DNA from: Bryobacterales bacterium
Lineage (GTDB): Bacteria; Acidobacteriota; Terriglobia; Bryobacterales; Bryobacteraceae
NCBI GenBank assembly: GCA_027452065.1
Contig: DAIDHC010000197.1
Coordinates: 1-48,780, forward strand
Direction of reading: 5' to 3'
Length of the DNA stretch: 48,780 nt
In this document: in pieces, positions 16,629-25,148 of the stretch
How the letters are laid out: each line of letters opens with the position of its first letter
Numbering within the stretch: the first letter of the stretch is position 1
Program-made: the position numbers and the translations under genes
The notes under the pieces: model-generated
The model's database searches: none
What the model was told of the DNA's origin: nothing
The model's input: only the letters and a program-made list of their open reading frames with translations

Positions 16629-17462
16629 TCAAACGCTGATGATAGGGCAGGGCGCGTGGGTGATGACGCCGTAGAGATTGGAGCCCATACCCTTCGAACC
16701 ATCCCCGGCGCGCGTGCGTCCGAGTACCATTACGTCGGCTCCCCACCGCCGGCACAGATCCGCCAGCCCCCAGTGAATCGGGCCATCGACAACTTCCACT
16801 TCCGCGCTCAATTGGAACTCCCCGGTGAGCGCCCGCAAACTCTCCGCGGCTTGGCCGACGAACTGGCTCCGCAGGTCCGGCGCCCATGTTCCCTCGAAAG
16901 CGGTGCTGGTCCAGGGGATCGCGTGGCCGACGCAGAGCACCGACCGGAATTCACGCTGCAACTCCGCCGCGAACCGGAGCACTTCGCCGCTCCGCGGTCC
17001 GAGATCCAGGGCGCAGAGCACACGGCGAACCGGAAGAAACGCGCTCGCCAGAAAATCCTCGATATGCGCGCTCGTCCAGACCGGCTTCGATGTGTCGTGG
17101 AGCACCTTCGCCGTCGCCGAGCCAAGCAACAGCCGCCGGAACGCTCCCTGGCCGCGCGTGGGCATCATCACCAGGTCGAACTCGCCGGCCTCGGCTTCCA
17201 TCGCCACCCGCTCGCCCGGATCGCCCGCGGCGACGACCTCGCGGCAGCGCTGGCCGTCGAGTTCCCGCGTCCGGAAGGCATGCAGCGCCGCGGCTGCCTC
17301 GCCGGCCTCGGGCGAATCGACGGCATGAGCCGCCCGGCCCTCCACGACGTGCAGCAGCGTTACCTCCGAGCCGAAGTGACGGGCAAAGTATCGCACCGTC
17401 GGCACCGCGGCCCGGCAGCGCTCGGAATAATCCACCGGAAACAGGATTCGTTCAACTCGCAC
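16629..17462 (-). CDS. Tandem universal stress protein (UspA family)
   Basis: 277 residues from a GTG preceded by GAGGGAGAGG. It holds two Usp domains. The first (about 1-150) begins RILFPVDYSERCRAAVPTVRYFA and has the ATP-binding loop MMPTRGQGAFRRLLLGSATAKVL, with the G-9X-G-S part intact and Pro in place of the first Gly. The second (about 155-277) begins RVLCALDLGPRSGEVLRFAAEL and ends with DVMVLGRTRAGDGSKGMGSNLYGV, a more degenerate loop lacking G-9X-G-S. Tandem Usp proteins of this type usually bind ATP in one domain and dimerise through the other. Its stop is 19 bases from the exporter adaptor start, so the stress protein heads or precedes the exporter operon. Confidence 0.9.
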   Translation of the reverse strand: MRVERILFPVDYSERCRAAVPTVRYFARHFGSEVTLLHVVEGRAAHAVDSPEAGEAAAALHAFRTRELDGQRCREVVAAGDPGERVAMEAEAGEFDLVMMPTRGQGAFRRLLLGSATAKVLHDTSKPVWTSAHIEDFLASAFLPVRRVLCALDLGPRSGEVLRFAAELQREFRSVLCVGHAIPWTSTAFEGTWAPDLRSQFVGQAAESLRALTGEFQLSAEVEVVDGPIHWGLADLCRRWGADVMVLGRTRAGDGSKGMGSNLYGVITHAPCPIISV

Positions 17463-17618
17463 GTCCCTCTCCCTCCCCTCGCCATTGTCGCCGGAAACGC
17501 TATCAGCCTCCGGCCTGGCCTGCGCGCTTCTGCGCACCACTGCGCCAACTCACTCACGCTGGTGAGCCGGACGCGCCGCCGCACCCCGAATTGGCCCCCG
17601 CTTCCCGCCGATTTCCCT

Positions 17619-18500
17619 TCAGATGCTGAGCACGGGGCACGGGGAGTCGCGGATGATCGCGTAGGTGTTGGTCCGCAGCCGCCCGAGGGTGCCTTGTAAA
17701 ACTCCGCGGCCGACGATGAGCAGGTCGGCCTGATGGTGGAGAGCGCCGATGCGGACCACCTTGGACACCGATCCGGCTTCCACGAACGTCTCGAAACTGG
17801 TGTCGAGCTTGTGCTGGAGAGCGGCAATTTCCTCGCGCGCGGTCGCCATGAGGCTGCGCTCGAACTCGGCGTTGAAGTACTTGTCCGGCCTTGCCTCGGC
17901 TCCCGGGACGCAGTGGAGCAGGCGCAGCGTGGCGGTGTGCTTCACAGCCAGATCCATCGCTTTCTGAATCAGTTGCGGCGTTTCGGAACCGAGATCGATG
18001 GCACACACGATGCTCTCGATGCCCAAGTGGCGATTCACCGGCCCTTCATCCACGTGGACGCCGGTCCACACCGGGCAGTGCGAGTCGTGCAGCACCTTCG
18101 CGGTCACCGAACCCAACAGCAGACGCCGGAAGAGGCCGCATCCATGGGTCGGCATCATGATCAGGTCCATGTGATTGCGCTCGGCGAACTCCACCACCGC
18201 GGTCGCCGGGTCGCCCTGCTCGTTGACCGAATCGACGGTCACGCCCGGGGGAAGGTCGCCGAAGTTGCGCTGCTTGAAGCGCTCCAGTTGCTCGGCTCCC
18301 AGGCTGAGCAGTTCGCCGGGATCGTAGGCGATCACCGGCGCTCCTCCGTCGGGCGGATACCAGGGCGCCGGAGGCTGCACTGCGTGATACAGCGTGATCC
18401 GCGCCCGATGGACGGTCGCCATCTCCTTCACGTGCGGCGCCGTCGCGTAGGCCTGCGGCGAGAAGTCAACCGGAAACAGGATCGTCTTGAATTCGAACAT
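17619..18500 (-). CDS. Tandem universal stress protein (UspA family)
   Basis: 293 residues; the start is the ATG giving MFEFKTILFPVDFS, with GGAGAGGAG upstream at proper spacing (a start 36 bases further up would add a hydrophilic leader). Domain one (about 1-160) carries LIMMPTHGCGLFRRLLLGSVTAKVL (G-9X-G-S ATP loop). Domain two (about 170-293) starts SIVCAIDLGSETPQLIQKAMDLA and ends DLLIVGRGVLQGTLGRLRTNTY. It is a paralogue of the next gene, with the same PxHG/PxRG-type loop, and lies 156 bases upstream of it. It is divergent from the acyl-CoA synthetase/acetyltransferase gene with 162 bases between the starts, which may matter because mycobacterial Pat enzymes acetylate a universal stress protein. 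Confidence 0.9.
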   Translation of the reverse strand: MFEFKTILFPVDFSPQAYATAPHVKEMATVHRARITLYHAVQPPAPWYPPDGGAPVIAYDPGELLSLGAEQLERFKQRNFGDLPPGVTVDSVNEQGDPATAVVEFAERNHMDLIMMPTHGCGLFRRLLLGSVTAKVLHDSHCPVWTGVHVDEGPVNRHLGIESIVCAIDLGSETPQLIQKAMDLAVKHTATLRLLHCVPGAEARPDKYFNAEFERSLMATAREEIAALQHKLDTSFETFVEAGSVSKVVRIGALHHQADLLIVGRGVLQGTLGRLRTNTYAIIRDSPCPVLSI

Positions 18501-18650
18501 TCGCCTTTTCTCCTCTCCACTCATTTTTCGCTGCAATCGGCTCGCCGTCGTCGGGGCCGCTGGTGTCGACCGGTGTTCCGCCGGCTACGGCGCTGTCGGC
18601 AATGGTCAACTGCCCCATAGCCGCGCCGCTTCACCCATCCGCGCTCCAGG

Positions 18651-18656
18651 CATAAT
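18651..18656 (+). promoter_or_regulatory. Possible -10 box of a leaderless transcript for the acyl-CoA synthetase/GNAT gene
   Basis: CATAAT ends six bases before the GTG start at 18663, and no Shine-Dalgarno is present between. A transcription start about seven bases after a -10 box would fall on the start codon. A -35 match is poor (TTCACC, spacing 15). Inference from sequence only. Confidence 0.3.
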
Positions 18657-18662
18657 ACGGAC

Positions 18663-21368
18663 GTGCCACACGATTCGCTGGAAGCCCTGTTGTCGCCCAA
18701 GAGCGTGGCCTTGATCGGCGCCACGAACCAGCCGGGCAGCGTCGGCGCCGCGCTGTTCTCCAACCTCACCAACGGTCTGTTTCATGGCGCGGTGCATCTG
18801 GTCAATCCGCACCATACGCAACTGGAGGGGCATCGCTGTGTGCCGTCCATCGCGGCGATCCAGTCGCCGGTCGATCTGGCGGTCATCGCAACACCGGCGG
18901 CGACGGTGCCCGGCATCATCGGGGAGTGCGTCCAGGCCGGCGCCGGGGCCGCCGTCGTCATCTCGGCCGGTTTTCGCGAGACCGGACCGGCGGGGATGGC
19001 GCTGGAGGAGCGGATACTCGAAGAGGCGCGCCGCGGCGGCATGCGCATCGTCGGGCCGAACTGCCTCGGCGTCATGAATCCGCATCTTGGTCTTAACGCC
19101 ACCTTCGCCAACGCTATGGCGCGGCCGGGCAACGTGGGTTTCCTCAGCCAGAGCGGCGCACTTTGCACAGCGATTCTCGACTGGAGCCTGCGCGAAATGG
19201 TCGGCTTCAGCGCCTTTTGCTCCACCGGCTCGATGCTCGACGTCGGCTGGGGAGATCTGATCGATCACCTGGGCGACGACCCGGCCACGCGGAGCATCGT
19301 CATCTACATGGAGTCGGTGGGGGACGCGCGGTCGTTTCTGTCGGCCGCCCGCGAGGTGGCTCTCAAGAAGCCCGTAATTGTGCTCAAGGCCGGCCGCACG
19401 GAGGCCGCGGCCAAAGCGGCAGCCACGCACACCGGTTCGCTCACCGGTGGCGACGAGGTGATCGACGCCGCCTTTCGCCGCTGCGGCGTTCTCCGCGTGA
19501 ATAATATCTCGGACATTTTCTATATGACCGAGGTGCTCGCTCATCAGCCGCGCCCTTCCGGCCCGCGGCTGCTGATTGTTACCAACGCCGGCGGCCCCGG
19601 CGTGCTGGCGACCGATACGCTGCTGGCCAACGGCGGGGAGCTGGCCGAGCTGTCAAGCCAGACGCTGGACAAGCTCAACGAATTCCTGCCCGCGCACTGG
19701 AGCCGTCGCAATCCGGTCGACATTCTGGGCGACTCCGGCCCGAACCGCTACCGCAGCGCTCTCGAAGTGGCCGCGGAGGAGAAGCAGAGCGACGGCCTGC
19801 TGGTCATCATGGCTCCACAGGGCGTCAGCGGCTCGGCGCCCGTGGCCGAGGTTCTCGCCCGGCACGCCAAGCTCCGCGGCAAGCCGGTGCTCGCCAGTTG
19901 GATGGGCGGCGCGAGCGCCGACGCAGGCGTCGAGATCCTCAACCGCGCCGGCATCCCGACATTCTCATTTCCCGACTCGGCCGCCCGCGCGTTCTCCTAC
20001 TTGTGGCAGTACAGCCAGAACCTCCGGGCACTCTATGAAACGCCGTCGCTGGTCGAGGGACCCGGCGGATGCGAGCCGGGCCGCGACGACGTGCGCGCGG
20101 TCATCGAAGCGGCGCGGGCCAAGGCGCGCGAACTGCTCACCGAAGCCGAGTCCAAAACAATTCTTGCCTGTTATGGAATTCCCGTCGCCGCCTGCCGCGT
20201 CGCTTCGGACGAAGACGGAGCGGTGAAGGAGGCCGCCGCCCTCGGCTATCCGGTGGTGCTGAAGGTGAACTCCGAGTCCATCGTTCACAAGAGCGATTTC
20301 GGCGGCGTTCAGCTCGACCTCCGCGATGCCACGCAGGTGCGGCAGGCATTTCGTAGAATTCGCGAATCGGTGGCGAAGCTCGGGGATCCGGGCGCTTTCG
20401 GCGGCGTCTCGGTCCAGCCGATGGTGCCCGCGGCCGGCATCGAGCTGATTCTCGGCAGCAGCGCCGATCCGCAGTTTGGGCCGGTCGTTCTGTTTGGCGC
20501 AGGCGGCCGCGCCGTCGAGGTGTTTCAGGACCATAGCCTGGCGCTGCCGCCGCTCAACACAACGCTGGCCCGCCGGGCGATCGAGCGCACCCGGATTTTT
20601 CGCGCGCTGCTCGGCTTCCGCGGCGCGCCGCCGGTGGACCTGGCGGCGCTCGAATCAGTGATGGTAAAGTTCAGCCGGCTGGTGGTCGAGCAGCCCTGGC
20701 TTCGGGAAATCGACATCAATCCTCTGCTGGCCACGCCCGCCGGCATCGTCGCCCTCGACGCGCGAATCGTGCTCTACCCGCCCGCCACCGATCCGGCCGG
20801 CATTCCCGCCCCCGCCATCCGCCCCTATCCGTTGCAATACTCCTGGTCGTTCAAAATGCGCAACGGTGCTTCGGCCGCCATTCGCCCCATCCGCCCCGAG
20901 GACGAGCCCCTGCTGGTCGTTTTCCACCACACGCTCTCCGACGAGAGCGTGTACTTCCGCTATTTTCACGGCATGAAACTCGACGCCCGCACGGCCCACG
21001 ACCGCCTGGTGCAGATCTGTTTCATCGACTACGACCGCCAGATCGCTCTTATCGCCGAGCGTACCGACCCGGCCACGGGTGAGCGCGCCGTGCTCGGCGT
21101 GGCGAGATTATACAAGTCGCGCAGCGGAGCCGACGCCGAGTGCGCTTTCCTGGTGAGCGATTCGGTTCAACACCAAGGTTTGGGAGGCGAACTGGCCCGC
21201 TGCCTGATTCAGGTGGCGCGCGCCGAAGGACTGAAGGGACTTTGGGCCGACGTCCTGGTGGACAATGCCGGAATGCAGCGAATTTTTCAGCGGCAGAATT
21301 TTCAACTCCAGCGCCAGGACCGCGAGGTGCGCCGCTTCCATCTGGACCTGAACGGCCGGTCCGGTTGA
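18663..21368 (+). CDS. ADP-forming acyl-CoA synthetase fused to a GNAT acetyltransferase (Pat-like)
   Basis: 901 residues in the full Pat/YfiQ layout. The CoA-binding Rossmann domain (about 1-130, [28 protein letters not shown]) is followed by succinyl-CoA-ligase-like domains with [18 protein letters not shown] and the phospho-His loop [13 protein letters not shown] (His256). An ATP-grasp domain follows (about 470-700, [30 protein letters not shown]). A GNAT domain (about 725-901) has [11 protein letters not shown] and the acetyl-CoA loop [14 protein letters not shown]. In E. coli and Salmonella such proteins are lysine acetyltransferases (the synthetase part is degenerate). Here the phospho-His is kept, so acyl-CoA synthetase activity is also possible. 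The GTG start has no ribosome site; it fits the family N-terminus exactly. Divergent from a universal stress protein gene. Confidence 0.92.
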   Translation: MPHDSLEALLSPKSVALIGATNQPGSVGAALFSNLTNGLFHGAVHLVNPHHTQLEGHRCVPSIAAIQSPVDLAVIATPAATVPGIIGECVQAGAGAAVVISAGFRETGPAGMALEERILEEARRGGMRIVGPNCLGVMNPHLGLNATFANAMARPGNVGFLSQSGALCTAILDWSLREMVGFSAFCSTGSMLDVGWGDLIDHLGDDPATRSIVIYMESVGDARSFLSAAREVALKKPVIVLKAGRTEAAAKAAATHTGSLTGGDEVIDAAFRRCGVLRVNNISDIFYMTEVLAHQPRPSGPRLLIVTNAGGPGVLATDTLLANGGELAELSSQTLDKLNEFLPAHWSRRNPVDILGDSGPNRYRSALEVAAEEKQSDGLLVIMAPQGVSGSAPVAEVLARHAKLRGKPVLASWMGGASADAGVEILNRAGIPTFSFPDSAARAFSYLWQYSQNLRALYETPSLVEGPGGCEPGRDDVRAVIEAARAKARELLTEAESKTILACYGIPVAACRVASDEDGAVKEAAALGYPVVLKVNSESIVHKSDFGGVQLDLRDATQVRQAFRRIRESVAKLGDPGAFGGVSVQPMVPAAGIELILGSSADPQFGPVVLFGAGGRAVEVFQDHSLALPPLNTTLARRAIERTRIFRALLGFRGAPPVDLAALESVMVKFSRLVVEQPWLREIDINPLLATPAGIVALDARIVLYPPATDPAGIPAPAIRPYPLQYSWSFKMRNGASAAIRPIRPEDEPLLVVFHHTLSDESVYFRYFHGMKLDARTAHDRLVQICFIDYDRQIALIAERTDPATGERAVLGVARLYKSRSGADAECAFLVSDSVQHQGLGGELARCLIQVARAEGLKGLWADVLVDNAGMQRIFQRQNFQLQRQDREVRRFHLDLNGRSG

Positions 21369-21420
21369 GCGGCTTCGTTGGATTGATTTCAGGGAGTGAA
21401 CTACGCGGCCCTCAGGCCAT

Positions 21421-21496
21421 TGGTGAGCCGGGCGGGGCTCGAACCCGCGACCACCGCATTAAAAGTGCGATGCTCTACCAACTGAGCTACCGGCCC
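21421..21496 (-). tRNA. tRNA-Lys(TTT)
   Basis: The minus strand folds as a complete cloverleaf of 76 bases including an encoded CCA. Acceptor GGGCCGG pairs with CCGGCTC (one G-T), the D arm is GCTC-AGTTGGTA-GAGC, the anticodon loop is CTTTTAA with TTT, and the T arm is CGCGG-GTTCGAG-CCCCG. It sits alone between convergent and diverging protein genes. A short GAGAA/TTCTC inverted repeat lies at 21511-21524, just upstream of its 5' end. Confidence 0.97.
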
Positions 21497-21567
21497 TTGG
21501 AATCGCCTCTGACGAGAACGCTTTCTCAAGTTTAGCATGCGCTCTCCGCGGCGCCGGGCGGTTGTGA

Positions 21568-21573
21568 AACAAT
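21568..21573 (+). promoter_or_regulatory. Possible -10 box ahead of the GH29 gene
   Basis: AACAAT followed by AC ends seven bases before the ATG at 21581, and no Shine-Dalgarno is present. The same spacing and an AATAC core recur before two other unit-heading genes in the window. Weak on its own. Confidence 0.25.
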
Positions 21574-21580
21574 ACCGCTG

Positions 21581-23071
21581 ATGAACCGCCATCTTCTTGC
21601 CGCCCTGGTGGCCGCCGGCGCACTCCTGCACGGCCAGGATTACGACAAGCGCGTGCAGAACAAGCTCGCCGAGATCGACAGCGTTGTCGCCCACGGGCCT
21701 TTCCAGGCCTCCTGGAAATCGCTCGAGTCCTACAACGTGCCCGACTGGTATCGCGACGCCAAGTTCGGAATCTTCATCCACTGGGGCGTCTACTCGGTGC
21801 CCGCCTTCGGCAGCGAGTGGTATCCGCGCAACATGTACCTGGCCAACAGCCCCGAGTTCAAGCATCACCTCGCCACGTTCGGCCCGCAGTCCCGCTTCGG
21901 CTACAAGGACTTCATTCCGAAATTCACCGCCGAGCATTTCGACGCTGCCCAGTGGGCGCTGTTGTTTCGACAATCCGGCGCGCGCTACGTCGTCCCGGTG
22001 GCCGAGCATCACGACGGATTCCCGATGTACGACTGTTCGTTCACGCGCTGGTCCGCCGCCCGCATGGGACCCAAACGCGACATCGTCGGCCAGCTTGCCG
22101 CCGCCGTCCGCCAGCAGGGGCTCCATTTCGGCGTCTCCTCCCATCGCGCCGAGCACTGGTGGTTCTATAACGGCGGCCGCAAGTTCGACTCCGACGTCCA
22201 GAACCCGGAATTCGCCGACTTCTACGGCCCGGCCGCACCCGACAAAACCCAGCCCGACACCCGTTATCTCAACGACTGGCTGGTGCGCACCGCCGAACTG
22301 GTCGACAATTATCATCCCGAGCTCGTCTGGTTCGACTGGTGGATTGAACAGCCCGTCTTCCAGCCCTATCTCCAGCGCTTCGCCGCCTTCTATTACGACC
22401 GCGGCGCCGAGCGCGGCACCGGCGTGGCCATCAACTATAAGAACAAGTCATTCCCCGAGCACGCCGCCGTGCTCGACATCGAGCGCGGCAAGCTCGACAC
22501 TCTCCGCCCGCTGTTCTGGCAAACCGACACCTCAGTCAGCATCAAGAGCTGGGGCTACATCGACAACGACCGATTTCGCACGCCGCTCTCCCTGGTCGGC
22601 GACCTCATCGACATCGTCAGCAAGAACGGCACCCTGCTGCTCAACGTCGGCCCCCGCCCGGACGGCACCATTCCCGAGCAGGCTCAAAGCATCCTGCTTG
22701 CCATGGGGCGCTGGCTCTCGGTCAACGGTGAAGCGATTTACGGCACCAGGCCCTATCGCGTTTATGGCGAGGGACCGACGCACGTCGTGGGCGGGTCGTT
22801 CAAGGACACCGCCAGCGCGCCGTTCACCTCCCAGGACATCCGCTTCACCACGCGCGGCAAGACGCTATATGCGCTCTTCCTCGCCTGGCCCGCCGGCCGC
22901 AGCGTCACCATCCACACTCTGGCGGCCGGCGCGCCATCGGCTGAGGTTCACCGCGTCCACCTTCTCGGCTCAAAAGACGCACTGCAGTGGAAACAGACGG
23001 CGGACGGCCTCCGCGTGGAACTTCCCGCCGCCCCGCCCTGCGACTACGCCTACGCACTGAAAATCGAATAG
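21581..23071 (+). CDS. Secreted alpha-L-fucosidase (GH29)
   Basis: 496 residues. A Sec signal peptide (residues 1-19, ending ALLHG-Q) directs it to the periplasm or outside. The GH29 barrel begins at about 40 with VPDWYRDAKFGIFIHWGVYSVPAF, followed by the substrate-binding VVPVAEHHDGFPMYD and HRAEHWW loops and the nucleophile in ELVWFDWW (Asp252). LLLNVGPRPDGTIPEQAQ and GRWLSVNGEAIYGTRP close the barrel, and a beta-sandwich domain spans about 395-496. It removes terminal alpha-L-fucose from glycans. The next gene, ten bases downstream, is a GH127 enzyme, so the pair probably works on the same plant or microbial polysaccharide. A fucose-isomerase-like gene lies about 10 kb downstream. Confidence 0.93.
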   Translation: MNRHLLAALVAAGALLHGQDYDKRVQNKLAEIDSVVAHGPFQASWKSLESYNVPDWYRDAKFGIFIHWGVYSVPAFGSEWYPRNMYLANSPEFKHHLATFGPQSRFGYKDFIPKFTAEHFDAAQWALLFRQSGARYVVPVAEHHDGFPMYDCSFTRWSAARMGPKRDIVGQLAAAVRQQGLHFGVSSHRAEHWWFYNGGRKFDSDVQNPEFADFYGPAAPDKTQPDTRYLNDWLVRTAELVDNYHPELVWFDWWIEQPVFQPYLQRFAAFYYDRGAERGTGVAINYKNKSFPEHAAVLDIERGKLDTLRPLFWQTDTSVSIKSWGYIDNDRFRTPLSLVGDLIDIVSKNGTLLLNVGPRPDGTIPEQAQSILLAMGRWLSVNGEAIYGTRPYRVYGEGPTHVVGGSFKDTASAPFTSQDIRFTTRGKTLYALFLAWPAGRSVTIHTLAAGAPSAEVHRVHLLGSKDALQWKQTADGLRVELPAAPPCDYAYALKIE

Positions 23072-23080
23072 AGGAATTCC

Positions 23081-24970
23081 ATGCCGCTGCTCAGCCGCCG
23101 TGAACTGTTTTCCGCCGCCGCTGCCGCCTCCCTCGCCTCCGGCCGTCTCGCGGGCTCTCCGCCGCACTCCGCCGTCGCGTTTCGCGCACAGGCGTTCCCG
23201 CTCACCCAGGTGCGGCTGCTGGACTCCCCGTTTCTTGATGCCATGCAGGCGAATCACGGCTACCTGCTCGGCCTCGATCCCGATCGCCTCCTCCACACCT
23301 TCCGTCTCACCGCCGGTCTTCCGTCGGCGGCCCAACCGCTCGGCGGCTGGGAGAAGCCCGACGTCGAGCTGCGCGGCCATTTCACCGGCCACTTCCTCTC
23401 AGCCTGCGCGCTGATGAGCGCCGCTGGAAACGATCCCGTCCCGGCCGCCCGCGGCTCCTACGTCGTCAACGCGCTGGCCGGCTGCCAGAAGGCTCACGCG
23501 AACGGCTATCTGAGCGCGTTTCCCGACTCTTTTTTCGACCGTCTTCGAAATGGCGAAAAAGTGTGGGCGCCCTTTTATACCCTTCACAAAATTCTCGCCG
23601 GCCTCCTCGATCAATACACACTGTGCGGCAACGCCCAGGCGCTCGAAGTCGCCACCGGCATGGCGGGCTGGGTCCAGCGCTTCACCGCGCCGCTCACCGA
23701 CGCCCAGATGGCGGGCATTGAGAAGGTGGAGTTCGGCGGCATGAACGAAGTGCTCTACAATCTGTTTGCCATCACCGGCGATCCGGCCCACGCCGCGCTC
23801 GCCCATCGCTTCGATCAGCCCGCGTTTCTCGACCCGCTCGCCGCCGGCCAGGACCGCCTCACCGGCCTGCACGTGAACACGAATATTCCGAAAGTCATCG
23901 GCGCCGCGCGCCGCTACGAGTTGACCGGCGAGCCCCGCTACCGCGACATCGCCCTCTTCTTCTGGCGCCAGGTGGCCCTCCACCGCAGCTACGTCACCGG
24001 CGGCACCAGCAACGGCGAACTCTGGCGCTCCCAGCCGGACCATCTCGCCTCGCAGCTCGGTCCCACAACCCAGGAATGCTGCTGCACTTACAACATGCTG
24101 AAGCTCACGCGCCATCTCTACGCCTGGACTGCCGACTCCTCCTACGCCGACTATTACGAGCGCGCACTGATGAACGGCATCGCCGGCACCATGAATCCAC
24201 GCGATGGGCTTACCATGTACTACGTCCCCCTGGAGGCCGGCTACTGGAAGATCTTCGCCGAGCCGCTCGACTCGTTCTGGTGCTGCACCGGGACCGGCGC
24301 CGAGTCGTTCTCGAAACTGGCCGGCGCCATCTATGACCACGACGACGCCGGCCTGTGGGTCAATCTCTTCATCCCCTCGCGCCTGGAATGGCCCGGCAAG
24401 GGCCTCGTCCTCCGCCAGCTCACCCGCTTCCCGCAGGAGGAGTCCACGATGATCGAGTTCGATCGAACCCCCTCCGCCCCGGTGCCGCTTCGCATCCGCG
24501 TACCCGCCTGGGCCGCCGGCCCGGTCGCCGCCCGTCTTAACGGGAAGCCCCTCGCGGCGTCCTCCCAACCCGGCTCTTATCTGGTGCTCAATCAAACGTG
24601 GCGCGCCGGCGACCGCCTCGAGATCCGCCTCCCGATGTCGCTCCACTCCGCCGCCATGCCCGACGATCCCTCCACTCAGGCCTATCTCTACGGTCCCCTG
24701 GTGCTCGCCGGAGACCTCGGCACAGGCGATGTTCCCGCCGCCCTTCGCCGCGGCGAAGCGACGTTCAGCCCGGCCGCGCAGCGGGCTTCCTATCGCGCCA
24801 CCGCTCCCGTTCTCGTCCCGCCATCCCGCGATCCAGCCTCCTGGATCCGCCGCTCCGGATCCAGCCTCGCCTTCCGCACCTCCGGCCAGGAACGCGACAT
24901 AACGCTGGTACCGCTCAACGAAATCGTCGATCAACGCTACGCCGTCTACTGGAAGACTCGGGGATCCTGA
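23081..24970 (+). CDS. GH127 family glycoside hydrolase (beta-L-arabinofuranosidase-like, DUF1680)
   Basis: 629 residues; the ATG has GAGGAA upstream. The N-terminus SRRELFSAAAAASLASG is a twin-arginine-style signal (RR plus hydrophobic stretch), so export in the folded state is likely. The catalytic (alpha/alpha)6 barrel contains FTGHFLSACALM, GGMNEVLYNLFAITGD, HVNTNIPKVIGAARRYE and SYVTGGTSNGE, and then the Zn-site residues of GH127: Glu332 and Cys334 in QECCCTYNMLKL with Cys401 and Cys402 in FWCCTGTGAESFSKL. In characterised GH127 the first Cys of the CC pair is the nucleophile. Glu313 is a candidate acid/base. A beta-sandwich C-terminus follows. Folded, metal-loaded export by Tat fits a Zn-thiolate enzyme. 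Confidence 0.92.
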   Translation: MPLLSRRELFSAAAAASLASGRLAGSPPHSAVAFRAQAFPLTQVRLLDSPFLDAMQANHGYLLGLDPDRLLHTFRLTAGLPSAAQPLGGWEKPDVELRGHFTGHFLSACALMSAAGNDPVPAARGSYVVNALAGCQKAHANGYLSAFPDSFFDRLRNGEKVWAPFYTLHKILAGLLDQYTLCGNAQALEVATGMAGWVQRFTAPLTDAQMAGIEKVEFGGMNEVLYNLFAITGDPAHAALAHRFDQPAFLDPLAAGQDRLTGLHVNTNIPKVIGAARRYELTGEPRYRDIALFFWRQVALHRSYVTGGTSNGELWRSQPDHLASQLGPTTQECCCTYNMLKLTRHLYAWTADSSYADYYERALMNGIAGTMNPRDGLTMYYVPLEAGYWKIFAEPLDSFWCCTGTGAESFSKLAGAIYDHDDAGLWVNLFIPSRLEWPGKGLVLRQLTRFPQEESTMIEFDRTPSAPVPLRIRVPAWAAGPVAARLNGKPLAASSQPGSYLVLNQTWRAGDRLEIRLPMSLHSAAMPDDPSTQAYLYGPLVLAGDLGTGDVPAALRRGEATFSPAAQRASYRATAPVLVPPSRDPASWIRRSGSSLAFRTSGQERDITLVPLNEIVDQRYAVYWKTRGS

Positions 24971-25148
24971 CGCCACGGGCCCACGTTTTCCTCCCTCTGC
25001 CATGCCGCATCCACGCCTCACCTTGTTGGCGAACGCGAAGACGCAAGTGATAATGAAATGGTGGAGTGCGGCCGACATGCCACCGCTATGGTTTGAGTGG
25101 GCTCCGAAACCCGCCGCCCTGCGTCCGGCTTCCCGCGCCTCGTCATAA

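Noticed and set aside
17530..17580. CTCAC-GCTG-GTGAG hairpin between the two Usp genes as a terminator
   Set aside because: The stem is five bases, with no T-run after it on either strand; too weak to call.
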